From NCBI RefSeq assembly GCF_033100135.1, contig NZ_CP136920.1:3343001-3407000 (forward strand): 64,000 bases of DNA, given 5' to 3'. Positions 51,549 to 61,063 of the stretch are shown here, in pieces (position 1 is the first letter of the stretch; every line of letters begins with the position of its first letter). The position numbers and the translations under genes are program-made. The DNA comes from Rubellicoccus peritrichatus. Lineage in GTDB: Bacteria > Verrucomicrobiota > Verrucomicrobiia > Opitutales > Cerasicoccaceae. The notes beneath the pieces were generated by a model. The model worked only from the letters and a program-made list of their open reading frames with translations, had not been told where the DNA came from and did not search any database.

Positions 51549-53609
51549 ATGTCCTATCACTTCGTAAGAACTCAAATTGCTACCCCGACTCTGCTTTCTC
51601 GCTTTTCCACGGCGCTGCTCCTAGCCGTCTCTTTCCTGATCAGAGTCGACGCTAGTAGCGTCGACTCTGTTTCACCTATTTATGGGACGCAGGGCAGTGG
51701 TAGCGTGACCGTAACGGTAACCCTTGGCGAGGATGACTTACTTGATGCAGATCAAAACGCTGTACCTGTTTCGGTGAATTTGGGCGATTTGTCCGGGACC
51801 TCGATTGCAAGAACGGATACGACGACCGTTACAGCAGATTTCACAATTGATGCGGATGAAACCCTTGGAGCTTTGGACCTTGAAGTCACTTTTTCAAATC
51901 TGAATGGTGCTGCAGCAATTTATTCCAAAGTAAACGCATTTTGGGTGACCGAGGATGAAGATGTTTCGGACGGTTACGTCCTTTATGCTCCAGTCGGTGA
52001 GACGACCACTTATCTCGTTGATAATGACGGTGAGACACAAAAGACCTGGGAGAGCGACTATGAGCCCGGGCTATCTGTTTATCTGATGGATGATGGCACT
52101 TTGATAAGGACTGGACAGGCAGATAATGATGTCTTTGGTCATGAAGGTGGTCATGGTGGAATTGTTGAAAATTATGACTGGGATGGAGATTTGTTGTGGA
52201 CGATTGAATACTCCAGCGATACCTATTGCGCTCACCATGATATTGAGGTTCTTCCAAACGGGAACGTTTTATTAATCGCATGGCAATTAATATCAGAAGA
52301 TGACGCGATTGCCGCTGGCAGGGATCCTTCAAGTGTTGCAGATGATGGTCTTTGGGCAGACTCAATTATCGAGATGGATACTGACGGCAATATCGTCTGG
52401 GAATGGTATATCTGGGACCACATTGTTCAGGATTTTGATTCTACCAAAGACAATTACGTAGATGATGTTTCTGAGTATCCAGGACTCATCGATGTGAACT
52501 ATGAGCTGACATCTTCAGATCTGAACGAGGAAGATTGGACTCACATAAACTCGATTGATTATAATGAAGAATTGAATCAAATTCTTGTCTCCGTTCATAA
52601 TTTTTCTGAAGTCTGGATTATAGATCACAGCACGACAACAGAAGAAGCCGCCAGTAGTTCAGGTGGCAACAGTGGCATGGGCGGGCAACTTTTATACCGT
52701 TGGGGTAATCCTCAGGCCTTCAGTGCGGGAACGGAAGACGATCAAATACTCTATCAACAACATGATGCAACCTGGATTCCTGAAGGTTATCCAGGGGAAG
52801 GAAACATCCTCATTTATAATAATAAAGCCGGTAAGCTTGACGATGATCAAGATTATACAACCGTGGTTGAATTCACCCCGGCTTTAAATGACGATGGGCT
52901 TTATGACTTCGATGATGATCTTGGTTATTACGGTCCTGAGTCTGTGATATGGACTTGGCAGGATGATCCTCCTACAGACTTTTACGTATCCAGTATTTCC
53001 GGCGCTCAGCGTCAATCAAATGGTAACACGATTATCACGAACGGACAGGAAACCTATGTGATCGAGGTCAACAGTGATGGCGATCAAGTCAATGGTGATG
53101 ATGGTGAACCCTGGGAGTATGAATATGAAGGTGATAGCAACATCATTTTTCGATTCGAGCGCTATACATCGGATTTTGCCGGTTTTGACGGGACCGAACT
53201 GGATGACGAATCGGCAGCAGAACAATACTTTGGTGTGACTATCGACGATGACGAGTGTATCATTGATGTCCCAGGATTCGGGTTTGTCTATATTTGCGAA
53301 TGGCCATATGTTTTTATCTATGACCAGCAGAGCTGGGTCTGTATCTCTGATACGTCCACATCAGTTGATGCATCAAGCTTCTCACTGAGTACTTTGACTG
53401 TTAGAGATCACTGGGTATATGATTTTATCCTGGGTTGGTATTGGACTAGAGACGATGTCTACCCCTGGATGTTTATTGTTGAGGTCGAACCAGATCGCAA
53501 TCCACATTGGACTTACTTCGCTGACGTAATCGGTGAGCGTCGTTACTTCTATTATGTAACTCCAGACCAGTGGAGAGGACATGGAAGAAGCGGCCTTGAT
53601 GAGGAGTGA
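51549..53609 (+). CDS. Aryl-sulfate sulfotransferase-like secreted protein with aromatic-rich tail
   Basis: 686 residues. A signal peptide-like start (TALLLAVSFLIRVDA) precedes an Ig-like region (SVSPIYGTQGSGSVTVTV, ~35-135). The arylsulfotransferase beta-propeller (~140-540) includes PVGETTTYLVDNDGETQKTWESDYEPGLSVYLMDDGTLIRTG, CAHHDIEVLPNGNVLLI and QQHDATWIPEG; it would move sulfate between phenols without PAPS. The last ~130 residues (from ~555) are rich in Trp and Tyr (GFVYICEWPYVFIYDQQSWVC, HWVYDFILGWYWTRDDVYPWMF), an unknown module also seen in other proteins here. Catalytic activity was not verified. Confidence 0.8.
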   Translation: MSYHFVRTQIATPTLLSRFSTALLLAVSFLIRVDASSVDSVSPIYGTQGSGSVTVTVTLGEDDLLDADQNAVPVSVNLGDLSGTSIARTDTTTVTADFTIDADETLGALDLEVTFSNLNGAAAIYSKVNAFWVTEDEDVSDGYVLYAPVGETTTYLVDNDGETQKTWESDYEPGLSVYLMDDGTLIRTGQADNDVFGHEGGHGGIVENYDWDGDLLWTIEYSSDTYCAHHDIEVLPNGNVLLIAWQLISEDDAIAAGRDPSSVADDGLWADSIIEMDTDGNIVWEWYIWDHIVQDFDSTKDNYVDDVSEYPGLIDVNYELTSSDLNEEDWTHINSIDYNEELNQILVSVHNFSEVWIIDHSTTTEEAASSSGGNSGMGGQLLYRWGNPQAFSAGTEDDQILYQQHDATWIPEGYPGEGNILIYNNKAGKLDDDQDYTTVVEFTPALNDDGLYDFDDDLGYYGPESVIWTWQDDPPTDFYVSSISGAQRQSNGNTIITNGQETYVIEVNSDGDQVNGDDGEPWEYEYEGDSNIIFRFERYTSDFAGFDGTELDDESAAEQYFGVTIDDDECIIDVPGFGFVYICEWPYVFIYDQQSWVCISDTSTSVDASSFSLSTLTVRDHWVYDFILGWYWTRDDVYPWMFIVEVEPDRNPHWTYFADVIGERRYFYYVTPDQWRGHGRSGLDEE

Positions 53610-53655
53610 TTCGCCTGCGTTAATGGTATCAATGAGGATACCTAAGGCCTAAAGA

Positions 53656-54954
53656 CTACTGATAAGCAATTGCTTTAGTGTGATATTCTTCCACACCTTC
53701 AACCAGGCGGTTTGGTATATTCCCTTTGATCAGGACGCCTTCGTCGGTGATTTCTTTACTTGATATAGCTCCTGCTTCGTGCAGACGATTGATTACATCA
53801 TAGCGCTCGTGCGGGATTAGCAAAACCATAGGGCGGGCAAAGGATTCCAGTTTCTTTTCGCATCGAGTGAGTAGGTCTTCAATGCCTTCGCCTGACTTGA
53901 CGCTGACGAAGAGACAATCCGGATACTCGGATTTGAGAATTGCAAGTCGGGTAGGGTCGCTGACCATATCGATTTTGTTGAAAACGACGAGGATATCCTT
54001 TTTCTCGGCATTCAACTCGGTCAGCACCTTCATAGTGGTGGCGTAATGTGCCTCTGCATCAGGACTTGATGCGTCAATCAGGTGGATCAGGAAAGTGGAA
54101 ACAATCGCTTCTTCAAGTGTTGCCTTAAAGGCTTCGACCAGGCGGTGGGGCAGTCTTCGAATAAAACCAACAGTATCTGTCAGGAGTAAAGTCTGCCCGG
54201 AGGGCAGATCCATTCGCCGGGTGGTTGGATCGAGTGTGGCAAAAAGTTTATCTTCTGCCATCACATCTGCGTCACTGAGTAAATTGAGGAGCGAGGATTT
54301 TCCGGCATTGGTGTAGCCGACGATGGCAGCGCTTGGTAGAGGCACCTTCATTCGGCGCTTTCTTTGCGTATCGCGGTGACGCACCACTTCGACCAATTCC
54401 TTCTTTAATTTGGAAATACGGCCTCGAATCATGCGTTGGTCCATCTCGAGCTGAGTTTCACCAGCATCACGTTGAACAGCGCCACCACCACGTTGCCGGT
54501 CAAGGTGGGTCCAGGCGCGCTTCATCCTGGGAAGCTCGTATTCCAGTCGTGCGAGTTCCACCTGTAGCGAAGCCTCTTTGGTTGCCGCCCGGCTGTTGAA
54601 AATGTCCAGGATGATCTCTTGCCGATCGATGATCAGTAACTTTCCGCCGGCTTCCCGGTCCCAGTTCCGCTGTTGAGCTGGAGAAAGCGGTTCGTCGAAG
54701 ATGATTGAGTCAGCTTTCAGTTTTACTGCGAGATCGAGAATTTCCTGGACCTTTCCCTTGCCGAAAAGCAATGCCGGGTTTGGGTCTCGTGCTTTGGCGA
54801 TTTCCTTGCCGACGACTCCGATACCGAGATTGGCAACGAGTTCTTCCAGTTCTTCCAGCAGAGCCTTTGCTTCGGGGCGTTTTGTTTTTGGAGTCTCAGC
54901 ACCCAGTAAGAGGGCGCGCTCGATCATTGGATTCAGGTCTGCGGTGTTGTGCAT
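53656..54954 (-). CDS. hflX: GTPase HflX
   Basis: 432 residues. HflX binds ribosomes and helps rescue stalled or heat-damaged ones. The N-terminal domain carries the conserved GKGKVQEILDLAVKLKADSIIFDEPLSPAQQRNW and the glycine-rich HLDRQRGGGAVQRDAGETQLEMDQR. The G domain has G1 GYTNAGKSS near 213, G3 DTVGFIRRLP and G4 NKID. The length matches bacterial HflX. It seems to have its own promoter, since a terminator lies immediately upstream on its strand. Confidence 0.94.
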   Translation of the reverse strand: MHNTADLNPMIERALLLGAETPKTKRPEAKALLEELEELVANLGIGVVGKEIAKARDPNPALLFGKGKVQEILDLAVKLKADSIIFDEPLSPAQQRNWDREAGGKLLIIDRQEIILDIFNSRAATKEASLQVELARLEYELPRMKRAWTHLDRQRGGGAVQRDAGETQLEMDQRMIRGRISKLKKELVEVVRHRDTQRKRRMKVPLPSAAIVGYTNAGKSSLLNLLSDADVMAEDKLFATLDPTTRRMDLPSGQTLLLTDTVGFIRRLPHRLVEAFKATLEEAIVSTFLIHLIDASSPDAEAHYATTMKVLTELNAEKKDILVVFNKIDMVSDPTRLAILKSEYPDCLFVSVKSGEGIEDLLTRCEKKLESFARPMVLLIPHERYDVINRLHEAGAISSKEITDEGVLIKGNIPNRLVEGVEEYHTKAIAYQ

Positions 54955-55021
54955 TCTATTTTTGTTGTCTGACAGGATATTTTCGCTACCTCATCAAATT
55001 TATTACAACTGGGCAAACACA

Positions 55022-55050
55022 GAAAAAGCCCCCGCCATACGGCGGAGGCT
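55022..55050 (-). terminator. Rho-independent terminator of the thioredoxin-like gene
   Basis: Minus strand: AGCCTCCGCC, loop GTAT, GGCGGGGGCT (one G-U wobble) and then TTTTT. It lies ~45 bases after the 55095 stop and ~70 bases before hflX. Confidence 0.8.
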
Positions 55051-55056
55051 CCTCTG

Positions 55057-55084
55057 CTATACTACTGCTACTATACTACTGCTA
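55057..55084. repeat. Perfect tandem duplication of a 14-mer
   Basis: CTATACTACTGCTA occurs twice in direct succession at 55057-55070 and 55071-55084, between the stop of the thioredoxin-like gene and its terminator. Confidence 0.8.
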
Positions 55085-55094
55085 TTATAGGCTA

Positions 55095-55511
55095 CTAACC
55101 TAAAGTCTTATTGATCGCATCCCGGAAGTTTTGTTCCGAGTTTTTCTTAAAAAGTTTTTGTGTCTGGCCTTGGTCCTTGGCTGGGAAGACAAGAACGACG
55201 CCTGTTTTTCCATTGTTTTTGTAAACGTTTGTAAGTCCTTTGCTATCAGCAAGCTTCTTGCTGGCAGCTTTGGTTTTGTCATTGGTTAAGTCAAAAGTTA
55301 CGAATTCAACATCCTTGCCTTTAAATTCCTGTTTCAGCGCTTCAATTCTTGGTTCAAGTGCTCTGCATGTGCCACACCAATCGGCATGAACTTTCACTAC
55401 ATAAGCCTTTGGTTCTTTTTTTTCCGTGGCTGCTGATTGCGCATCATTTACGGCATGGGCTGCAACAGAACCGAGGATCGAAAAGATAAGTGAAGCAATT
55501 AGGTATCTCAT
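55095..55511 (-). CDS. Exported thioredoxin-fold protein
   Basis: 138 residues from the ATG at 55511 (MRYLIASLIFSILGSVAAHA, a signal peptide); ATGs at 55529 and a longer frame to 55553 are alternatives. The redox motif is WCGTC in VHADWCGTCRALEPR, near residue 38. It lies in the periplasm. Family: thioredoxin-like of the Trx/TlpA type with a non-standard central dipeptide GT. It may act in cytochrome or secreted protein disulfide handling. It is separated from ppdK by a terminator. Confidence 0.8.
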   Translation of the reverse strand: MRYLIASLIFSILGSVAAHAVNDAQSAATEKKEPKAYVVKVHADWCGTCRALEPRIEALKQEFKGKDVEFVTFDLTNDKTKAASKKLADSKGLTNVYKNNGKTGVVLVFPAKDQGQTQKLFKKNSEQNFRDAINKTLG

Positions 55512-55636
55512 AATGATTATGTTGTTCATTAGGTGAGACGCACTTGCCTGCAAATCCTTTCACGAAATCTGGAAAATATTTTCAGCATGGTTTTGAGTAT
55601 ATAAGTATTATCGGTAGATCTGCTTATTTATTAATA

Positions 55637-55669
55637 TAAAAGCCCCCGCTGCAGATTGCAACGGGAGCT
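55637..55669 (-). terminator. Rho-independent terminator of ppdK
   Basis: Minus strand: AGCTCCCGTTGC, loop AATCT, GCAGCGGGGGCT (two G-U wobbles), then TTTT. It lies ~35 bases past the ppdK stop. Confidence 0.8.
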
Positions 55670-55703
55670 CGAAAGTTTTTAGATGATTTCTAGTAAACCG
55701 CCT

Positions 55704-58436
55704 TTACGCCAATGCTGCCTGAGCTGCTGCCAGGCGGGCAACCGGAACGCGAGGAGGTGAGCAGGAAACGTAGTTCAAACCAACACCGTGGAAGAACTTG
55801 ATCGATGCAGGATCACCACCGTGCTCGCCGCAGACACCAAGTTTGATGTTCTTACGGGTTGAGCGGCCACCTTCGACGCCGAGTTCCACGAGCTTGCCAA
55901 CGCCGGCCTGATCAATGCTGGCGAATGGATTTTGTGGAAGGATGTCGAGTTCCTTGTAATCACCGAGGAAAGCGCCAGCGTCGTCACGGCTCATACCAAG
56001 TGTGGTCTGAGTGAGGTCGTTGGTGCCAAAGCTGAAGAATTCAGCCGTTTCAGCGATTTCTGCAGAACGGACTGCCGCACGTGGGATTTCAACCATGGTT
56101 CCGACCAGATACTTGATCTTAACCTTCTTGGCTTCCATCACTTCGGCTGCAACCTTGTGGATCAAGTCCGACTGGAGCTTCAGTTCCTTGGCGAAACCAA
56201 CGAGTGGGACCATAACCTCGACATTGACGTCGACTTTCTTCTTGGCATTGAGGCAGGCTGCTGCCGCTTCGAAGATCGCACGTGCCTGCATTTCGGTGAT
56301 TTCCGGATAAGAAATACCGAGGCGGCAACCGCGGTGGCCGAGCATTGGGTTCTCCTCGTGAAGGCTGGCGATACGTGCCGTCAGAACTTCCGGCGTTATA
56401 TTCAGAGCCTCGGCGACTGCACGGCGTGCCGCATCATCATTTGGCAGGAATTCGTGCAAAGGTGGATCGAGCAAACGAACGGTTACAGGGCGGCCACCCA
56501 TGGCCTTGAAGAGACCGGTGAAATCCTTGCGCTGGAACGGCAGGAGCTTTTTCAGTGCCTTGCGGCGCTCAGTTTCGTCTCCAGCCAGGATCATTTGACG
56601 CATAAATGTAATGCGGTCACCTTCGAAGAACATGTGCTCCGTGCGGCAAAGACCGATACCTTCAGCACCGAATGCCACAGCTGAAGTAGCCTGTGCAGGA
56701 GTATCCGCGTTGGTGCGAACACCGAGCTTACGATACTTGTCTGCCCACTTCATCACAGAATCGAACATCTGGAAGGTGTAGCTCTTGGCTGGCTTCAGCT
56801 TGCCATTGAGCACCTGATCGACTTCGGATGGAGCTGTTGGAATCTGACCTGCGAAGATTTCACCGGTGGTTCCGTCAATCGAGATGTAATCATCTTCCTT
56901 GAGGACGGTCTTGCCGACTCTGAGAGTCTTTTTCGCGTAATCAATTTCAACATCGGCTGCGCCACAGACGCAAACCTTGCCCATTTGGCGGGCAACGAGA
57001 GCAGCGTGAGAGGATACTCCACCGCGGCTGGTGAGAATACCTTCCGAAGCAATCATGCCGCGTAGGTCTTCCGGTGAGGTTTCAACACGGCAAAGAACGC
57101 ACTTAACGCCGTCTTCGGCGTGACGTTCAGCTGCTGCGGCTGAGAAAACAATATGACCGGTTGCTGCACCTGGACCTGCTGGGAGACCAACAGTTAGCGG
57201 TTTGGCCTTCTTCGCTGCAGCTGCATCAAAAACAGGAACCAACAGGCTGCTGATTGAATCAGCAGGAATGCGCTGGACTGCAGTCTTCTCGTTGATGAGT
57301 CTTTCCTTGACCATTTCCGCAGCGATACGAACAGCGGCGAGGCCGGTGCGCTTACCATTACGAGTCTGGAGCATGTAAAGAACGGTGTCTTCGATTGTGA
57401 ATTCGAAGTCCTGCATGTCCTTAAAGTGCTTCTCCAGCTTGGCGCAGACTTTGACGAGTTCCGCGTGAGACTTGGGCATCTCATCTGCGAGCATTGCGAT
57501 CGGATTTGGTGTGCGAACACCAGCGACGACGTCTTCGCCCTGGGCATTGATCAGATATTCGCCGTAGAATACCTTTTCACCATTGGCTGGGTCACGTGTG
57601 AACGCCACACCAGTTGCGCAGCTGTCGCCCATGTTACCAAAGACCATGGCCTGGACATTAACAGCGGTGCCCCATTCGGCAGAGATGTTATATTTCTGGC
57701 GGTAGATGGTCGCGCGCTCGTTCTGCCATGAGGAGAAAACGGCTCCGACTGCGCCCCAAAGCTGCTCGTAGACATCCTGAGGGAAAGCTCCCTTGGTCTT
57801 TTTCTTAATGAGAGCCTTGTAGCGTTTGATCAATTCCTTCAGGTCGTCAACAGTGAGGTCGTTATCCTCTGAAGCTTTAACCTCTTTCTTGAGCTGCGAC
57901 ATGACTTCGTCGAAAGGCTCATGGTCGTTTTCAGACTCAGGCTGAACACCCATGACAACGTCACCATACATCTGGATAAAGCGACGGTAGCAATCGTAGG
58001 CGAAACGCTCGTTGCCGGACTTTTGGGCCAGGGCTTCAACGGTTTCGTCATTCAGGCCAAGATTCAAAATTGTGTCCATCATACCAGGCATCGATTCGCG
58101 AGCACCGGAACGAACGGAAAAGAGAAGTGGGTTTTTGGTATCACCAAATTTCTTCCCAAGCTGTTTCTCAACAGTGGTAACAGCCGCCTTGACTTCTTTG
58201 GCAAGAGTCTTCGGGTAGCTGCGCTTGTGGTCGTAGAAGTATGTGCATACTTCTGTAGTGATGGTGAAGCCAGGAGGCACCGGTAGTCCGATGCGCGCCA
58301 TTTCGGCTAGGTTGGCACCTTTTCCGCCGAGTAACTCCTTCATTTTGGAATCACCGTCGGTCTTCTTGCCGAATTCGTAAACGTATTGAATTTTACCTGC
58401 ACGTTTCTTTGCAGATTTTTTAGCTTTCGTAGCCAT
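55704..58436 (-). CDS. ppdK: Pyruvate, phosphate dikinase
   Basis: 910 residues, the usual length. Interconverts pyruvate, ATP and Pi with PEP, AMP and PPi. N-terminal ATP-grasp domain ([28 protein letters not shown]), the phospho-His loop [19 protein letters not shown] near 475 and the TIM-barrel with ends [15 protein letters not shown] and [13 protein letters not shown]. The N-terminus [15 protein letters not shown] is a short basic leader. It lies in a 440-base-gap region at its 5' side, containing a TTGACA on its strand (58552-58557) that may be a -35 box. Role: glycolysis/gluconeogenesis balance. Confidence 0.96.
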   Translation of the reverse strand: MATKAKKSAKKRAGKIQYVYEFGKKTDGDSKMKELLGGKGANLAEMARIGLPVPPGFTITTEVCTYFYDHKRSYPKTLAKEVKAAVTTVEKQLGKKFGDTKNPLLFSVRSGARESMPGMMDTILNLGLNDETVEALAQKSGNERFAYDCYRRFIQMYGDVVMGVQPESENDHEPFDEVMSQLKKEVKASEDNDLTVDDLKELIKRYKALIKKKTKGAFPQDVYEQLWGAVGAVFSSWQNERATIYRQKYNISAEWGTAVNVQAMVFGNMGDSCATGVAFTRDPANGEKVFYGEYLINAQGEDVVAGVRTPNPIAMLADEMPKSHAELVKVCAKLEKHFKDMQDFEFTIEDTVLYMLQTRNGKRTGLAAVRIAAEMVKERLINEKTAVQRIPADSISSLLVPVFDAAAAKKAKPLTVGLPAGPGAATGHIVFSAAAAERHAEDGVKCVLCRVETSPEDLRGMIASEGILTSRGGVSSHAALVARQMGKVCVCGAADVEIDYAKKTLRVGKTVLKEDDYISIDGTTGEIFAGQIPTAPSEVDQVLNGKLKPAKSYTFQMFDSVMKWADKYRKLGVRTNADTPAQATSAVAFGAEGIGLCRTEHMFFEGDRITFMRQMILAGDETERRKALKKLLPFQRKDFTGLFKAMGGRPVTVRLLDPPLHEFLPNDDAARRAVAEALNITPEVLTARIASLHEENPMLGHRGCRLGISYPEITEMQARAIFEAAAACLNAKKKVDVNVEVMVPLVGFAKELKLQSDLIHKVAAEVMEAKKVKIKYLVGTMVEIPRAAVRSAEIAETAEFFSFGTNDLTQTTLGMSRDDAGAFLGDYKELDILPQNPFASIDQAGVGKLVELGVEGGRSTRKNIKLGVCGEHGGDPASIKFFHGVGLNYVSCSPPRVPVARLAAAQAALA

Positions 58437-58876
58437 CCTGTTTTATTCGATTTTGGTTTTCTGTTAATTGGGCTTTCGGATTTTGTTTCCGATTGCCCGC
58501 GGGGCGCGTCCCATTGAGAAAGCGGAATAGGAAAGGTATAGGTTTTTTCGTTGTCAATGTGCAAAAGCACTTTCCACGGTCATAAATCGAATAAATCTTT
58601 CGAACATTCGAAATTAATCGAAAACTGTGCATCAAGCGGCGCTGAGAAATTTGATTGAATGGCAAATCGATTCTGATCGCAAAGCGACTCAAAGTGGGCG
58701 AGATTCTAGCTTTTAACAGGGTTTACTTAAGATGATTTCAAATGACGTACGCGACATCGGTTGTTTTTTGTAAGCTCGGTCCAGTCAATTTAGGAGCATT
58801 TGAATTGTCTACTGCCCCATTATTTAAAAATATCGATTCAGCATTCCTTTGTTAGTTCTCTTAATGGTTGGTAGTC
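58437..58876. other. 440-base intergenic region between ppdK and the PfkB kinase
   Basis: Divergent promoter region. On the minus strand TTGACA (58552-58557) is seen, but the -10 box 16-19 bases on is weak. AT-rich with several TTCGAA-type words near 58590-58620; no tRNA, ORF or clear riboswitch seen. Confidence 0.4.
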
Positions 58877-59899
58877 ATGGATAAACGTAGCGGAATACTG
58901 GCGGCTGGAAACTGGATCATCGATCATGTAAAGGTTATTGATCGATGGCCTGAGCAGGATGGTATTGCTTGTATTATCGAACAATCAGAAGGCAATGGTG
59001 GTTTTCCTTATAACATCCTTAAAGATTTGGCGAAGCTCGAGCCAGCGTTGCCATTAGCTGCCGCTGGTCTTTTGGGAGATGACGCCAATGGCCGTCATAT
59101 CATCCGTGATTGCCAAAAAGATGGGATTGATACCTCTCGCTTTCAATTTTCAGTGGATACACCGACCTCTTATACTGATGTCATGACAGTTCGGGAGAGT
59201 GGGCGACGGACGTTTTTCCACCAGCGAGGCTCGAATGCTTTATTATCTTCCGAGCATATCGATCTTGAGACCAGTTCAGCGAAAATCTTCGCCATGGGCT
59301 ACTTTGGGCTTCTCGATTCCCTTGATGCTTTGGACGAAAATGGCAAAAATGGACATGTTGCTATTTTTGAACAAGCCTCCAACCTTGGGATGATTACCTG
59401 TGCGGATCTCACAAGTGTGCATTGCGATTTTCCTCCTATTGTGAATCCAAGTCTGCCTCATATCGACATTTTGATGTTAAACGAGTGGGAGGCGACGCAA
59501 TTGACGGGCATGGAATCAGGATCTAATGATTTGATCAGCATTTCCCATATTGAATTGCAAGCCAGAGAAATACTGACACGTGGCGTCCGTAGGGCGGTAG
59601 CGATCCATTTCAGTACAGGCGTTGTGGTTGTATCTGCCTCGGGTAAATGCCATCTTCAGGGAGCTTTGAATGTTCCCTCCGATTGCATACGAGGAGCTGC
59701 CGGGGCTGGAGATGCATTCTGCGCAGGTTTCCTCTACGGTATTCACGAGGATTGGTCTTTGCCAGAATGTTCACGTCTGGGCGTCTGCACGGCCGGGGCA
59801 TCGTTAGGAGCCGCGACATGCTCCGATACGGTGCGTCCATGGGATGCATGTCTTGAGTTGGGCGAGAGATGGGGATACAAGGTAGTCTGTGAAGAATGA
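58877..59899 (+). CDS. PfkB-family carbohydrate kinase
   Basis: 340 residues from the ATG at 58877 (MDKRSGILAAGNWIID); a TTG at 58868 is possible. Ribokinase fold: GNGGFPYNILKDLA near 40, AAGLLGDDANGRHIIRDC near 65, and the catalytic Asp D279 in GAAGAGDAFCAGFLYG (anion hole). The substrate sugar (ribose, fructose, adenosine or a sugar acid) is not defined. It is cytoplasmic. It is convergent with the secreted protein gene, 9 bases apart. Confidence 0.9.
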   Translation: MDKRSGILAAGNWIIDHVKVIDRWPEQDGIACIIEQSEGNGGFPYNILKDLAKLEPALPLAAAGLLGDDANGRHIIRDCQKDGIDTSRFQFSVDTPTSYTDVMTVRESGRRTFFHQRGSNALLSSEHIDLETSSAKIFAMGYFGLLDSLDALDENGKNGHVAIFEQASNLGMITCADLTSVHCDFPPIVNPSLPHIDILMLNEWEATQLTGMESGSNDLISISHIELQAREILTRGVRRAVAIHFSTGVVVVSASGKCHLQGALNVPSDCIRGAAGAGDAFCAGFLYGIHEDWSLPECSRLGVCTAGASLGAATCSDTVRPWDACLELGERWGYKVVCEE

Positions 59900-59908
59900 G
59901 CCAATGCC

Positions 59909-60673
59909 CTAATCATCACAGTCACTGCTGCCGCAGTTGTCGATGTAAGCGTAGAGTACGGCAGAAAGAGCATCCCAATCACTGTCGCTGAAGCGACTCT
60001 CATCATTTTTATCAGGGTCAAAGTACTGTTGTATGTCGGATACTACATCGCATAAGTCTTCGCAGACGTCGATAACATCAGCAGAAAGATGAAAGTTAAC
60101 GACCCAAATATCACCTGCATCATCTGAGCCATCCATATCTGTTTTCCATTTTCTATCAGAATAATTGCCATCGGAGTCTGTTACTAATCCAAAGCTGGAA
60201 AGATCAACACCACTGGTTATACCAATAAAAGCGAGATTGGCACCACTGTCGTAGCCTTGATCAAGGTGTATATGAGTTATTGAGGCATTTTCTACAGGAA
60301 GTTTGAGTGAAATGTACTCTGTGTCTTCGTATGAGTAATAAACTGTATCGAATTTTACGGTTGTTTCAGCGCTTTCACCATTATCATGATCTTCCATATA
60401 TCCCCTGTGTTTTTTATATTTTTGGGTGGAGCCATTATTTAAATAAAGATCAAGCTCTCCTGAGTTATTCGTATAATAATAAGAGTCTGAAGACCCTTTT
60501 TTCTTACCTCTACTTTCCATATTGCTGGTCTTGATACTCCCATAGAAATATAATACAAAATAATCTCCGATTTGATAAAGCTTAATGTAGACATCGTCAT
60601 TGCCATGCGCAAAATTGCTGAATAGGCCAAGCTTGAAGACGAGTAGAGCAATGAGTAACTTTGGTAATTTCAT
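59909..60673 (-). CDS. Secreted protein of unknown function
   Basis: 254 residues. Signal peptide MKLPKLLIALLVFKLGLFSNFAHG. The first half is Tyr- and charged-residue-rich (YQIGDYFVLYFYGSIKTSNMESRGKKKGSSDSYYYTNNSGELDLYLNNGSTQKYKKH). The second half is acidic (VDLSSFGLVTDSDGNYSDRKWKTDMDGSDDAGDIWVVNFHLSADVIDVCEDLCDV) with two Cys pairs near the end that may form disulfides. No family recognised. Composition suggests a cell-surface or calcium-binding role, but that is only a guess. Confidence 0.7.
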   Translation of the reverse strand: MKLPKLLIALLVFKLGLFSNFAHGNDDVYIKLYQIGDYFVLYFYGSIKTSNMESRGKKKGSSDSYYYTNNSGELDLYLNNGSTQKYKKHRGYMEDHDNGESAETTVKFDTVYYSYEDTEYISLKLPVENASITHIHLDQGYDSGANLAFIGITSGVDLSSFGLVTDSDGNYSDRKWKTDMDGSDDAGDIWVVNFHLSADVIDVCEDLCDVVSDIQQYFDPDKNDESRFSDSDWDALSAVLYAYIDNCGSSDCDD

Positions 60674-61063
60674 GAGAAGGGGTAGGGTTGATTGCGGCTA
60701 AAGAAACTTTGTATTCACTGTATATTATCCTGGGCTTGGCTATCAAGTAAATTCGGTTATTTTTTCTTAATTTTACGTTTTATTCATCTTATATTCATCT
60801 GGGAGTAGGCCGAGTTTTACCTTATCGGACTGGACTGATTTTTGTGCTAAAGTAGACGATTTTTTTAGTAAAAAAATCGCAACTGACGCCAAAAACCAGC
60901 CAGTTGTTAAAGGTGAGATTCAGGTGTCAGTTTGCTTCGTCAGAAATCGGATCGTGGACCTGAGGTCCGTTTATCAAATTGCCTCTTTTTCTTTCGCTCT
61001 TCAGGTTTCAGAGTCCATGTTTGCAATAGGCTCTTATTGTGACTTATGGGGTGATCAGAATAT
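60674..61063. other. 390-base intergenic region with short palindromes
   Basis: No ORF. It contains an AT palindrome at 60857-60879 (11-bp arms), an inverted CAACTG...CAGTTG pair just after it, and a GGACCTGAGGTCC near 60957. These may be operators or an AraC terminator. No promoter is clearly identified. Confidence 0.5.
60857..60879. repeat. AT-rich perfect palindrome
   Basis: CGATTTTTTTA (60857-60867), a single G and its reverse complement TAAAAAAATCG (60869-60879). Between the AraC gene and the secreted-protein gene; it could be an operator or a bidirectional terminator. Confidence 0.6.

Noticed and set aside
58580-58625. LexA-type box upstream of ppdK
   Set aside because: TTCGAACATTCGAA resembles but does not match the CGAAC-N4-GTTCG spacing.
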